From the NCBI GenBank assembly GCA_017445755.1, contig JAFSSE010000014.1, positions 1-64,000 on the forward strand: a stretch of 64,000 bases of DNA, read 5' to 3'. Both the position numbers and the translations under genes were made by a program. Of the stretch, positions 26,101 to 33,330 are shown in pieces. The notes beneath the pieces are model-generated. The model worked only from the letters and a program-made list of their open reading frames with translations. It did no database searches and was not told the DNA's origin. Position 1 is the stretch's first letter, and the number at the start of each line of letters is the position of its first letter. The stretch is from Bacteroidales bacterium (GTDB lineage Bacteria > Bacteroidota > Bacteroidia > Bacteroidales > UBA932).

Positions 26101-26236
26101 TCGAACTCAGCTCTCCAATCTTGTCAGCGGGACTGACAACCTTCGTAAGGAGTTCCTGAACGAAGAGACAGACATAAAAGACATAGACAAAAGGATAACG
26201 GATATATACGATGAATTCCTTGAAACGCAGAATTGA
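23147..26236 (+). CDS. DUF4062 protein with degenerate STAND-like NTPase
   Basis: A 1029-residue protein. Residues 7-95 are a clear DUF4062 domain: NIFISSTFKDMDFERD, then AIDLRLGV, then FFIGLIGRRYGWIPP. In NPHP3, TEP1 and many bacterial STAND proteins this domain stands before a NACHT-like NTPase. Here the corresponding P-loop near residue 285 reads QGFGASTRMA, without the GK-S/T that binds phosphate, while a Walker B-like strand YIYLDDVEAL remains near 378. The NTPase therefore looks inactive or altered. The long C-terminal half is helical with repeat-like helix pairs, as in STAND sensor arms. The last 26 bases overlap the RCK-RyR gene. A scaffold or sensor role in the operon's complex is likely; effector activity cannot be claimed. 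Confidence 0.85.
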   Translation: MENSCWRRYNIFISSTFKDMDFERDVIKFKVIPALNRRFRDRRVELQAIDLRLGVNTSKMSEEESERKVLSVCTSCIDSARPFFIGLIGRRYGWIPPVERWKEFTLRLSPEEKELLSGTAGCSVTEMEIVYGALSQGSFDTSHVLFFLRDEESYDGMPEDLLPTFCDSDPENLLKLEALKGKVRRLFGERGGEDDRCLPYHLNWTDGGFSSDEFEKMVEEQLAAQIEAETAREEKEGADSWWAQEKELEESTLLRLLPGSIELDIYDDEDASEDEETSSSDVAIWYVQGFGASTRMAQDYVRWDEDTDVIRLLGVFGLSEYSSSMRPVLARWIHEIAEKTGREKLPDDELLLGKMPETELYRLFEEVVNEAAGNFYLYIYLDDVEALETSSPKDLYMTWLDHVKDRVNVIINLQDGSEARGKFFQQHTYLSKKLMLGVMNDREAAGHLIENYEKTYFLELPEKIKKEMLRIIDRGKVLPTLKIHSVFRVFESLTQEDFAEIRGRRGSQIDAINAYLEEIWKKMPEAPYDVMTFMVNAILKNLRLGEGMREAVWTIAAAPGGLRERDIAHFAGDDWDEVQFYRAMNFLHDFFYEDRARHLWRSKYITRVEDGLGGRQKTISEYVMTLDPRDSLRETMGLYYALGGCVPSHFAAYMVEGDYLHGQQMKDLTRLHGPQIRQLLREGFLDSKDFENYCKALPTGQRLQLMMDIITALADLEEDRRRIHSKMALWLSDINPEGLSGVDAFTLASVLSGQNEDEKLMEKALEAARRCRDLEFETSEQLLTMVSSILMMIYQKKGREDKLRKLQEVMASGQKEEGAKERFTALYPLVAQSMGKTPEERKSILSSFFKQYYEIVEDLEVNTENFKARFSSSKVILGAFMLLEQDKRYEWLIIALMDFMPSMRLFYRAGNFFSYPEALELHVRFHIMLVMACYNYLEEKGLFKDWDEEELHPLQRIQALSTIATAEGGELLKDADPDNPLVGQLRTQLSNLVSGTDNLRKEFLNEETDIKDIDKRITDIYDEFLETQN

Positions 26237-28055
26237 CCGCATCCTCTCCGAGGGAGAGGGTAAACAGCTTGCATGGCTTGCCGGCATCGCCCTGGCGCTG
26301 TTTCTCGTACTGGCTCTTCTTGGCGGCCTCTGGGCCCTTGGCTGGACGGAAGTCCTAAACCTGTATCTTGATCCGGGCGGCTTCCCTTTGGAGGCCAGGA
26401 AAGGCAGTCAGGGGGCGCTAAATATTTTCAGCATAGTGATTTCCTTCGGCGGCGTCCTGGTGCTCAATGCACTGACCGTCTCCGCCTTTTCCAATGTTTT
26501 TGACAATATTTCTGAAAAATACCGCCGGGGCGAGCGGCGTTATAAGCTCAGGGACCATGTGCTGATCCTCGGTGGAGGACAGCACCTCGTGGATATGCTC
26601 CTGGCCCTTCGAGATGGAAGCGATTTCGACGGAAAGGACATCGTAGTGATGACCTCGGCCGACGTGGAGACGCTCCGGGGCGAAGTCGAGACTGCGCTCG
26701 GCGATCCCCGCTTCTCGTCTCGCATCATCTGGTATCGCGGAGAAAGGGATAACCGGGAGCAGCTCGAAAGCGCCTGCGCGGCAGCTGCGTCCATTATCTA
26801 TGTCATCGGAGAAGACGGCGAGAGAGTCCATGATTCAGTCTCCGTCGCTGCCCTTGACTACCTAAGGGATATCTGCGCGGGCGAAGGACCGGCTCTTCCC
26901 TGTTATGTTACCCTGGACATGCACACCAGTCTCGACGTGCTGTCCTATCTTCCGAAGGACACCTCTTCCCGTCTTCAGGTTGAGCTGCTGAATACCAACG
27001 ACTACCTTGCCGAGCAGATTCTTGTCGGGTCGCCCTTCCTGCCTGTCCCGGGAGCGGGGGAGACGCTTCACATCGTGATTGCGGGCATGACCAGTATCGC
27101 CCGGTCAATTGCCACAGTGGCCGCCCAGATCTGCCATTTCCCGGCCGATCCTGCCCTTCCGAGAAAAACCGTAATATCCTTCGTCGGGGATAATATCCGC
27201 GAGGAGGCCGATATTTTTATCGCCAACCACCGGAACCTCTTCGAGTTGTCGCACTATAGCTTCATTGTTCCCGGAACCCCTGTCGAGGACCATGCTCCCG
27301 ACAAGGCCTTCGGAGATTTTCTGGATATAGAGTGGCGGTTCATCGACAGCCATACCTCTTCTCCCTTTGTAAGGGACATGCTGCTGGACCTTGCCGGAGA
27401 CCCTTCGAAAAAGCTCGCAGTTCTCTTCTGTTACGACAGCGACGATGCCAATATTTCGGCCTCTCTGCATCTTCCTGTTGAAGTTTATGAGGCGGGAATA
27501 CCGGTTGCCGTATATCAGAGGAGCCGTGACGAAATCCTCCGGAAGGCCGCCATTTGCGGGCAGTTCAACTCAGTTACCGTTTTCGGTGAGGCCCTCGAAG
27601 GGACGGATGCCCTCTTTCTCAACCGGTCGCTGAGGGGGAAACGAGTCAACTATCTCTATGCCCTCCAGTACAATGATCCCAAGCCCGCCTCGGAAGACGA
27701 GGCCTGGAACGGACTCTCCCACGCCCATAAGCTTTCAAGCATAGCGAGCGCGGCCTCCATCCCCATGAAGCTTCGGGCCTTCGGCCTTGATCCAACCCGG
27801 GAGTCAGTCGCTTCGCTTAGCCCTGAGGCGCTGGAGTCCTTATCGGAGGTCGAACACCGCCGCTGGATGGTTTCGGCCCTTCTCATGGGCTACCGCGCCA
27901 TGCCTCTTCCCGGGCGTTCCGACCGAAGCCGCTTCAAAGAGCTGAAGAACGAGAAGTTCATCCACCTTGACATAGCCCCATACGAAGAACTGGATCGCCA
28001 CGAAGCCGGTAAAGACACCACCATCGTGACCAATATTCCGTACATTCTTTCCTAA
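26211..28055 (+). CDS. Membrane RCK/TrkA-N protein with C-terminal RyR domain
   Basis: A 614-residue protein. Two hydrophobic helices (about 20-45 and 68-95) flank a short loop. From about 113 a Rossmann-type RCK/TrkA-N domain begins with HVLILGGGQHLVDML; a second nucleotide-binding-like unit starts near 283 (LHIVIAGMTSIARSI). The C-terminus, about 535-605, matches the RyR domain: SEVEHRRWMVSALLMGYRAM, then a charged helix and FIHLDIAPYEEL. A tract before it (HAHKLSSIASAASIPMKLRAFG) is typical of the linker preceding prokaryotic RyR domains. The layout recalls RCK-gated ion channels but lacks an evident pore loop. RyR domains are thought to bind small ligands, so it may be the ligand sensor or effector of the operon. 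Confidence 0.85.
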   Translation: MNSLKRRIDRILSEGEGKQLAWLAGIALALFLVLALLGGLWALGWTEVLNLYLDPGGFPLEARKGSQGALNIFSIVISFGGVLVLNALTVSAFSNVFDNISEKYRRGERRYKLRDHVLILGGGQHLVDMLLALRDGSDFDGKDIVVMTSADVETLRGEVETALGDPRFSSRIIWYRGERDNREQLESACAAAASIIYVIGEDGERVHDSVSVAALDYLRDICAGEGPALPCYVTLDMHTSLDVLSYLPKDTSSRLQVELLNTNDYLAEQILVGSPFLPVPGAGETLHIVIAGMTSIARSIATVAAQICHFPADPALPRKTVISFVGDNIREEADIFIANHRNLFELSHYSFIVPGTPVEDHAPDKAFGDFLDIEWRFIDSHTSSPFVRDMLLDLAGDPSKKLAVLFCYDSDDANISASLHLPVEVYEAGIPVAVYQRSRDEILRKAAICGQFNSVTVFGEALEGTDALFLNRSLRGKRVNYLYALQYNDPKPASEDEAWNGLSHAHKLSSIASAASIPMKLRAFGLDPTRESVASLSPEALESLSEVEHRRWMVSALLMGYRAMPLPGRSDRSRFKELKNEKFIHLDIAPYEELDRHEAGKDTTIVTNIPYILS

Positions 28056-28066
28056 TTTTGTAAAAT

Positions 28067-29494
28067 ATGAATACAGAGCAGGATATCGAGAGCAAAATCC
28101 GCGGGACAGTGGAAGCCCAGCGGGCCTTTTTCGGAACCGGGACGACCCTTCCTGTAAAATGGAGGATAGCACAGCTTAAACGGCTCAGGGATGCGGTAAT
28201 AGCCCATGAGCAGGAGTTTGAGGAGGCCCTTTCGAAGGACCTTGGAAGAAGCCGCGTGGAAGCGTACCTCTGCGATATCGGCCCCGTGATAACGGAGGTG
28301 AACGAGATTATCCATGGACTTCGCCGCTGGGCCCGCCCGGAGCGCCATTTCAGCGGGCTTATGTGTTTTCCGAGTACTCTGACAAAGGTATATAAGATGC
28401 CCTATGGCGTGACACTCGTGATAAGTCCTTTCAATTTCCCCATACTCCTTACTCTGGGCGTTGTCGCCGCGGCAATGAGCGGAGGCAATACGGTCGTCAT
28501 CAAGGCGAGTTCCAAGTCGTCCTACTGTACGGCAGCTCTGAAAAAATTCTGTGCCGAAGTCTTCCCCCCGGAATATGTTACTCTGATAGACGGCGGCCAT
28601 GACGTTGCCGATATGTGCCTGGCACAAAGATTCGACAAGATTTTTTACACCGGTTCACCCTCTGTCGGCAAGCACGTAATGGCCGAGGCGGCGAAGAACC
28701 TGACACCGGTGGCATTGGAACTTGGTGGAGAAACCGGAAACTGGGCGGTTGTCCGCAAAGATGCGGATTTGAAAGATACCGCCAGGAAGATTGCCTTTTT
28801 CAAGCTGCTCAATGCCGGACAGGTTTGCATCAACATCAACCAGGTTGCCGTTGCAGAAGAGGTTGCAGAACCATTTCTGGAGGAGCTTAAAAAGAGTTTT
28901 GCTTCCCAGATAGGGGAGCGTGCGGAGGAGAATCCGGAGTATCCGAAACTCATTAACGGAAGGGCTTGGGAGAATTGCGCCTCCATCGCCGACGCTTACA
29001 GGGACCGCATAGTCTACGGCGGGACAGGGAACCGGGACTCGCTACGATATTCTCCTACAGTTATTTATCCTGTGAATAAGGACGAGGAAATAGTCATGAA
29101 GGAGCTTTTCTGTCCTCTTCTTCCTGTGGTTCCGTTCAAGGACAACGAGGCGGATGCCCTTATGGATACGATTGAAGGGAGGGAGCACCCGCTGGCGATG
29201 TATCTTTTCACAAAAGACATGAAGTGGGCGAACCGGGTGATGAGAACCCGGCAGTTCGGCGGTGGATGTATAAACGAGGTCTGCGTGCATATGATGGTGA
29301 AGGGAGTCCCCTTCAACGGCACCGGGCACTCCGGTATGGGCGCCTACCATGGCGAATGGGGATTTCGGGAGTTCACCCATCCCCAGACCGTGCTTAAGGG
29401 CAGGACCTTCTTCAACCTCTCCCTGAGGGAACACCCCTACGGCGGCAGAAAAGAAAAGGCGAAGCTTAGAATTCTTCGCCTTATGGAGCGCTGA
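28067..29494 (+). CDS. Aldehyde dehydrogenase
   Basis: A 475-residue NAD(P)-dependent aldehyde dehydrogenase. Cofactor and catalytic motifs are intact: ISPFNFPILL near 124, FYTGSPSVGKHV near 193, the general base E218 in LELGGETGN, and the nucleophile C254 in NAGQVC. It oxidises an aldehyde to the acid in the cytoplasm; the substrate is not evident. It begins 11 bases after the RyR gene, so it is probably transcribed with the signalling operon, though its function looks metabolic and it may be an unrelated passenger. A hairpin with a 9-bp stem (29456-29464 with 29474-29482) lies inside its last codons. Confidence 0.9.
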   Translation: MNTEQDIESKIRGTVEAQRAFFGTGTTLPVKWRIAQLKRLRDAVIAHEQEFEEALSKDLGRSRVEAYLCDIGPVITEVNEIIHGLRRWARPERHFSGLMCFPSTLTKVYKMPYGVTLVISPFNFPILLTLGVVAAAMSGGNTVVIKASSKSSYCTAALKKFCAEVFPPEYVTLIDGGHDVADMCLAQRFDKIFYTGSPSVGKHVMAEAAKNLTPVALELGGETGNWAVVRKDADLKDTARKIAFFKLLNAGQVCININQVAVAEEVAEPFLEELKKSFASQIGERAEENPEYPKLINGRAWENCASIADAYRDRIVYGGTGNRDSLRYSPTVIYPVNKDEEIVMKELFCPLLPVVPFKDNEADALMDTIEGREHPLAMYLFTKDMKWANRVMRTRQFGGGCINEVCVHMMVKGVPFNGTGHSGMGAYHGEWGFREFTHPQTVLKGRTFFNLSLREHPYGGRKEKAKLRILRLMER

Positions 29495-29495
29495 T

Positions 29496-29525
29496 TTTGT
29501 TTTTCGATTTTTATTTTTACCTTTG
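29496..29525 (+). promoter_or_regulatory. Promoter without a downstream gene, for a candidate small RNA
   Basis: TTTG at 29496-29499, an 18-base spacer and TACCTTTG at 29518-29525 fit the Bacteroidetes consensus closely. No reading frame follows on this strand before a strong terminator hairpin at 29597-29624. Confidence 0.65.
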
Positions 29526-29529
29526 CAGT

Positions 29530-29624
29530 GGAAGGATGAGGGGCGATAGTAAAAGGGATAGCACTTCTGTCGCCATAACCAAAAATATTTCTTCTAAAAA
29601 CCACTCGGCTACCCGGGTGGTTTT
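29530..29624 (+). ncRNA. Candidate structured small RNA
   Basis: About 95 bases lie between a good promoter and an intrinsic terminator. Within them an 8-bp stem pairs 29542-29549 with 29567-29574 (one G-U) around a 17-base purine-rich loop. A single-stranded A/U-rich linker leads to the terminator stem. The next gene is on the other strand, so this is not a leader of a visible gene. The 5' end is approximate. I do not recognise a known RNA family. The opposite strand also has a weaker promoter-like element, so the direction is not fully settled. Confidence 0.5.
29597..29624. terminator. Bidirectional intrinsic terminator
   Basis: A 12-bp stem with a 4-base loop (29597-29608 with 29613-29624) has A-runs on its left and T-runs on its right. 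It can therefore end transcripts from either direction, including read-through from the aldehyde dehydrogenase gene. Confidence 0.75.
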
Positions 29625-29732
29625 AATATCAGCTTTTCAAGAATTCTTTCGAGTTTCATAAGAGGACTTATTTAGTTGTTAGTCACAAGCAATAGTTTCT
29701 ATTGCTCACAAATATAGCAAAAAATAATTGGC

Positions 29733-29758
29733 GCGACAAGGAGCAAAACTATTGTCGC
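29733..29758 (-). terminator. Hairpin after the glycosyltransferase gene
   Basis: A 7-bp stem (29733-29739 with 29752-29758) lies 13 bases beyond the stop of the minus-strand glycosyltransferase gene. On that strand it is followed by a U-rich stretch a few bases later, so it is a plausible but weak terminator. Confidence 0.4.
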
Positions 29759-29770
29759 TGGTAGATACTA

Positions 29771-30934
29771 TCACCCCATTTCGGAACACATCCGGACGTA
29801 GTCCTTATAGACATCCCGGACGACATCGTCCCAGCTGAGGTAGAGGTCCCTGAAGGCGGCTCCGGCAACACGTTCGTAGGCCTCCTTGTCGGAGAGTATT
29901 TCCATAATCAGGCGAGCGTAGTCGCTTTCTGAAGCCTTGCAGATGTATCCGTTCACCCGGTCGCTGACAGTTGCGGCCGTTCTGGCGCCCTCCAGGAATA
30001 CCGTCGGAGTGCCCTGGCAGGCGGCTTCAATCTGAACGAGGGAGTTGGCGTCGTACAGGGACGGGAACAGGAAGAGTTTCGCCCTGGAATAGAGATTCTG
30101 GAGCATTTCCCTGTCGGAGACCAGGCCGCACATTACGACTTCTTCTGTCAGTGAGTACTCTTTTACAAGGGAGGCGAGCTTTTCCTCATCCTGGCCTTTG
30201 CCGACAAAAAGCATACGGAAGTTCCTGAGGCCCATTTCCTTGGCCTTGGCCAGGGATCTGACAGTAAAGTCGATGTTCTTTATGAAGTTGATGCGGCCGA
30301 CAAAGAGGAAGACGGTTGCGTCGGAAGGTATGCCGTAGCTTTCATTGACCAGCCGGGCCGCTTCTTCCGGATTTGCAACAGGGACGTGGTCTGTCGCGTT
30401 CAGACGGACCTTGCACGGGACAGTGAGCCCGTATTCGTTGACGTACAGATCCTTGATTCCTTCATTTACGGCCCAGCACTCGTCACAGGAGTTGAAAACG
30501 CGCATTACAGCGCTCATGGCGACCTGGACCGCCGGTTTGAATTTCAACGGTTTCTCGAAATCCTGTTTGTACTGAGAGTGGAGTGTTGCGATAATGGGAA
30601 GCCGGTGGAGTTTGGCATAGAGGACTCCTGCCATGCTGACGGAAAAAGGGGAGTGGATATGGACGAGGTCGATGCCGCTCCGGAGGAGTTTGGCGTCGAA
30701 GACAGGGTCAATTGCGGCCGGAATGTCATAGTCGGATTTCAGAAGCGGAATCGAGGGACAGCGGATGACCCGGTAGGGGTAATCTTCTTCATCAAAGTCC
30801 CCGGCTCCTCTTGTTTCCGGGCAGAATACAGTTACGTCACAGTATTTTGCCAGCCGTCTGGCATAGTTGTCCACAACTTTGATGACCCCATCCACCATGG
30901 GGTACCATGTGTCTATAAAGAGTCCTACTTTCAT
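29771..30934 (-). CDS. GT4-family glycosyltransferase
   Basis: A 387-residue retaining glycosyltransferase with the GT-B fold. The N-terminal domain starts VGLFIDTWYPMVDGV and contains DLVHIHSPF near 90; the C-terminal nucleotide-sugar domain has FLFVGRINFIKNID near 210 and the E-x7-E type region in FPSLYDANSLVQIEAACQG near 300. The usual E-x7-E first glutamate appears replaced (FPSLYDANS for FPS-x-x-E), so the donor site may be atypical. Close relatives make glycolipids or mannosides at the membrane. It is the last gene of a minus-strand operon, 16 bases after the dipeptide epimerase, so a cell-envelope role is likely. No signal peptide or membrane helix is present. Confidence 0.85.
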   Translation of the reverse strand: MKVGLFIDTWYPMVDGVIKVVDNYARRLAKYCDVTVFCPETRGAGDFDEEDYPYRVIRCPSIPLLKSDYDIPAAIDPVFDAKLLRSGIDLVHIHSPFSVSMAGVLYAKLHRLPIIATLHSQYKQDFEKPLKFKPAVQVAMSAVMRVFNSCDECWAVNEGIKDLYVNEYGLTVPCKVRLNATDHVPVANPEEAARLVNESYGIPSDATVFLFVGRINFIKNIDFTVRSLAKAKEMGLRNFRMLFVGKGQDEEKLASLVKEYSLTEEVVMCGLVSDREMLQNLYSRAKLFLFPSLYDANSLVQIEAACQGTPTVFLEGARTAATVSDRVNGYICKASESDYARLIMEILSDKEAYERVAGAAFRDLYLSWDDVVRDVYKDYVRMCSEMG

Positions 30935-30950
30935 CCAGATTCCTTATTGA

Positions 30951-32096
30951 CTACAGAAGTTCTACCCCGATTCCGGGTCGATCCGGCAGGGTCAGTTTAC
31001 CTCCGACTACCTTGACGCCGTCGAAGCGGTCGTTGGCAATCAGGAGGTTCCCGTCCAGGTCGGCGAAGTCAACCTCCGGGGAGAACTGGGCGGCTGCGGA
31101 GACGGCGCAGGAGGTCTCGGTCATGCAACCGACCATGACCTTCATTCCCAGCCCCCGGGCGAACTCGAGCATCCGGTGGCCTTCCCGCATGCCGGTACAT
31201 TTCATCAGCTTGATGTTGATTCCGGAAAATGCACCCTTCAGGGACTGGATATCCCTGAGCCGCTGGATGGATTCATCGGCGAAGACCGGAAGGGGACTGT
31301 GCTCGGTCACCCAGGCGATGTCGTCGAGCTGCTCCTTCGGCATCGGCTGCTCGACCATTACGATGCCATGCTCCTTGAGCCAGAATATCATGTCGAGGGC
31401 CTTCGAGCGGTCTTTCCAGCCCTGGTTGGCATCGACAGCGATGGGGAGGTCGGTTATTTCCCGGATAGTCTCTATCATCTCCTTGTCGTTGTCCAGCCCG
31501 ACTTTGACCTTCAGGATATTGAACTTGTCGGCGCATTCCTTCGTCTTTTCCCGTACGACGTCGGCAGTATCGATGCCGATGGTAAAGGTCGTGTCCGGCG
31601 CCTTTGCGGGATCATAGCCCCAGATGCGGTACCACGGGGCTCCGAGAATCTTTCCGACAAGGTCGTGGAGGGCGATGTCTATGGCCGCCTTGGCCGCCGC
31701 GTCCCCGTCCGAGAGAGAGTCCACGTAGGTCAGGATTTCCTCCAGCTTTGTAGGGTCATGGAACTGGGTGAGGTCCACCTTCTGGAGGAACTTTGTCACA
31801 GTTTCCACGCTCTGGCCGAGGTAAGGGGGCATGGAGGCCTCCCCGTAGCCCGTCAGTCCTTCGTATTCGAGTTTCAGCTGGACATCGGGGGTCGTCGTCC
31901 TGGAATAGGAAGCTACGGTAAAGGTGTGGCGGAGCTTCAGTTCATATGGCTCGTAGCTCATTTTCAGGGTTCCGGACCCGAGTCGGTTGATATTGAATCG
32001 TTCCGGCTTTCCGGCTATCTGGCCGCAGCCGGCGAGGAGTCCGGTTCCTAAGGCGGCGGCGCCTGCGGTCTTCAGGAAGTCTCTTCTGTTCTGCAT
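30951..32096 (-). CDS. L-Ala-D/L-Glu epimerase (dipeptide epimerase), exported
   Basis: A 381-residue enolase-superfamily enzyme. The catalytic set is visible: K-x-K in LKVKVG, metal ligands D in AVDANQGW, E in VEQPM and D in FADES, and the second lysine in NIKLMKC. These residues and the barrel order match L-Ala-D/L-Glu epimerases, which convert murein-derived L-Ala-D-Glu to L-Ala-L-Glu. The N-terminus carries a twin-arginine signal (RRDFLK) followed by a hydrophobic stretch and LLAGC, so the enzyme appears to be a Tat-exported lipoprotein. It lies six bases after an NlpC/P60 hydrolase gene. That pairing is known for murein-peptide recycling in Bacteroides and Bacillus. Confidence 0.85.
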   Translation of the reverse strand: MQNRRDFLKTAGAAALGTGLLAGCGQIAGKPERFNINRLGSGTLKMSYEPYELKLRHTFTVASYSRTTTPDVQLKLEYEGLTGYGEASMPPYLGQSVETVTKFLQKVDLTQFHDPTKLEEILTYVDSLSDGDAAAKAAIDIALHDLVGKILGAPWYRIWGYDPAKAPDTTFTIGIDTADVVREKTKECADKFNILKVKVGLDNDKEMIETIREITDLPIAVDANQGWKDRSKALDMIFWLKEHGIVMVEQPMPKEQLDDIAWVTEHSPLPVFADESIQRLRDIQSLKGAFSGINIKLMKCTGMREGHRMLEFARGLGMKVMVGCMTETSCAVSAAAQFSPEVDFADLDGNLLIANDRFDGVKVVGGKLTLPDRPGIGVELL

Positions 32097-32102
32097 GGGG
32101 GA

Positions 32103-33122
32103 CTATTCGTTATAGAATGGATTGGTTCTGGTTGTGTTGAGCCCGTCCTGGCGGTCGATAAACGGCAGGATGCGGCTCGCGTAGAGAAGACGCTTATGGT
32201 CGCTTTCATCATAGTCCGGGTCGGAAGGGACAAGACTTGCCTCCTGGACGCGGCCGAGGGAATGGATGAATCGGCCTCCGCCTATGCTCAGGGCAACATG
32301 GGAGACTCGGTCCTTCTGGCCGTCAACGCCTTTCCTTCCGAAGAAGATGAGGTCTCCCGGGAGGAGATTGGAAAAGTCGTCGGCGATTATGATGCGCTCC
32401 CCGGTCGGGGCCTGCTGCGAAGCGTCGCGGGGGATGATTATGTCATGGAGATAGAGGACCGTACGGACAAAACCGCTGCAGTCCATCCCTTTCGGGGACA
32501 TGCCGGCCCACAGGTAAGGGAAGCCGTTCATGGACCTCGCCGTCGCTATTATGGCTTCGGCACTCTGGTCCAGGCGGGCCCTCCAGGCGGATTCTTTCAT
32601 GGCTTCCTTTCCGGAAACATAACCCGTTCTGCCGTCGGGGAAGGCGACCTTCAGCCAGGAGCCCTTCTTTCCGAGAAGCCGGAGCCGGTCTCCTCCAGCG
32701 AGGTCGGAAACAGTCGCCGCCTTTTCAGACGCTTTTTCTCGGACTGTACCGGAAAGGGCTGTCACAACAACCTTTTCGGAAGCGTTCCATGCGCTGTATT
32801 CCTCCTTCGAAAGAAGGCGGATTCCTACCGGATGGACCCAGCCGCGGTATCCGTCAGGGGTCTCGATTTCAGCCCAATAGTCTTTCTGGAGGACATGGAC
32901 AGGCGTTCCGAGAAGGGCCTGGGTGACCATTTCGGCATCGAAATCGGGAGTCCGCCGCATGTTTGCGACCGAGAGGTTGACTACGGCGTAGCAGCTGCTG
33001 TCATTGGGCTCGGTTACCGCTTCAGGACGTGCTGCGGGCTCTTCAGAAGATTTGGCCGTACATCCGGCAAAAAGGCAGAGGGCGGTTGCAAGAAGGACGG
33101 CAAGATTCTTTCTGATAATCAT
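32103..33122 (-). CDS. SH3b-NlpC/P60 murein peptidase, lipoprotein
   Basis: A 339-residue lipoprotein with signal ending LCLFAGC. Two SH3b domains occupy about residues 45-185 (VNLSVANMRRTPDFDAEM in the first, VTALSGTVREKASEKAATV in the second). The C-terminal NlpC/P60 domain holds the catalytic cysteine in MDCSGFVRTV near 217 and the histidine in RVSHVALSIGG near 275. The architecture matches YkfC-type gamma-D-glutamyl-L-diamino acid endopeptidases, which cut murein tripeptides to give L-Ala-D-Glu for the epimerase encoded next. The start overlaps the stop of the upstream small membrane gene by four bases. Confidence 0.9.
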   Translation of the reverse strand: MIIRKNLAVLLATALCLFAGCTAKSSEEPAARPEAVTEPNDSSCYAVVNLSVANMRRTPDFDAEMVTQALLGTPVHVLQKDYWAEIETPDGYRGWVHPVGIRLLSKEEYSAWNASEKVVVTALSGTVREKASEKAATVSDLAGGDRLRLLGKKGSWLKVAFPDGRTGYVSGKEAMKESAWRARLDQSAEAIIATARSMNGFPYLWAGMSPKGMDCSGFVRTVLYLHDIIIPRDASQQAPTGERIIIADDFSNLLPGDLIFFGRKGVDGQKDRVSHVALSIGGGRFIHSLGRVQEASLVPSDPDYDESDHKRLLYASRILPFIDRQDGLNTTRTNPFYNE

Positions 33123-33301
33123 TTGAACCAGTCAGTGAGGTGGTCTTTGGCGTAGAGGAAATAGACGGCGAGGCCAATCCAGCTTGTTGCGAGGACCAGT
33201 ACGGCGCTGATGATTTTTCCGATTAGGGAGATGGGTTTTTTGAGAATGTCAAGCACTGCAATGATGCTGAGTACGACACCGATAAGATAAATAATGCTCA
33301 T
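33119..33301 (-). CDS. Small two-helix membrane protein (PLDc_N-like)
   Basis: A 60-residue protein with two hydrophobic segments (IIYLIGVVLSIIAVLDIL and a second ending GLAVYFLYA). The pattern resembles the short PLDc_N membrane domain found as free-standing proteins in Bacteroidetes. I chose the ATG 33301 because everything upstream is polar and unlike the family. It is coupled by a four-base overlap to the NlpC/P60 gene and heads the murein-recycling operon. Its function is unknown. Confidence 0.65.
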   Translation of the reverse strand: MSIIYLIGVVLSIIAVLDILKKPISLIGKIISAVLVLATSWIGLAVYFLYAKDHLTDWFK

Positions 33302-33330
33302 GGTTTGTAATTGTGAATTGTTATTTCTGT

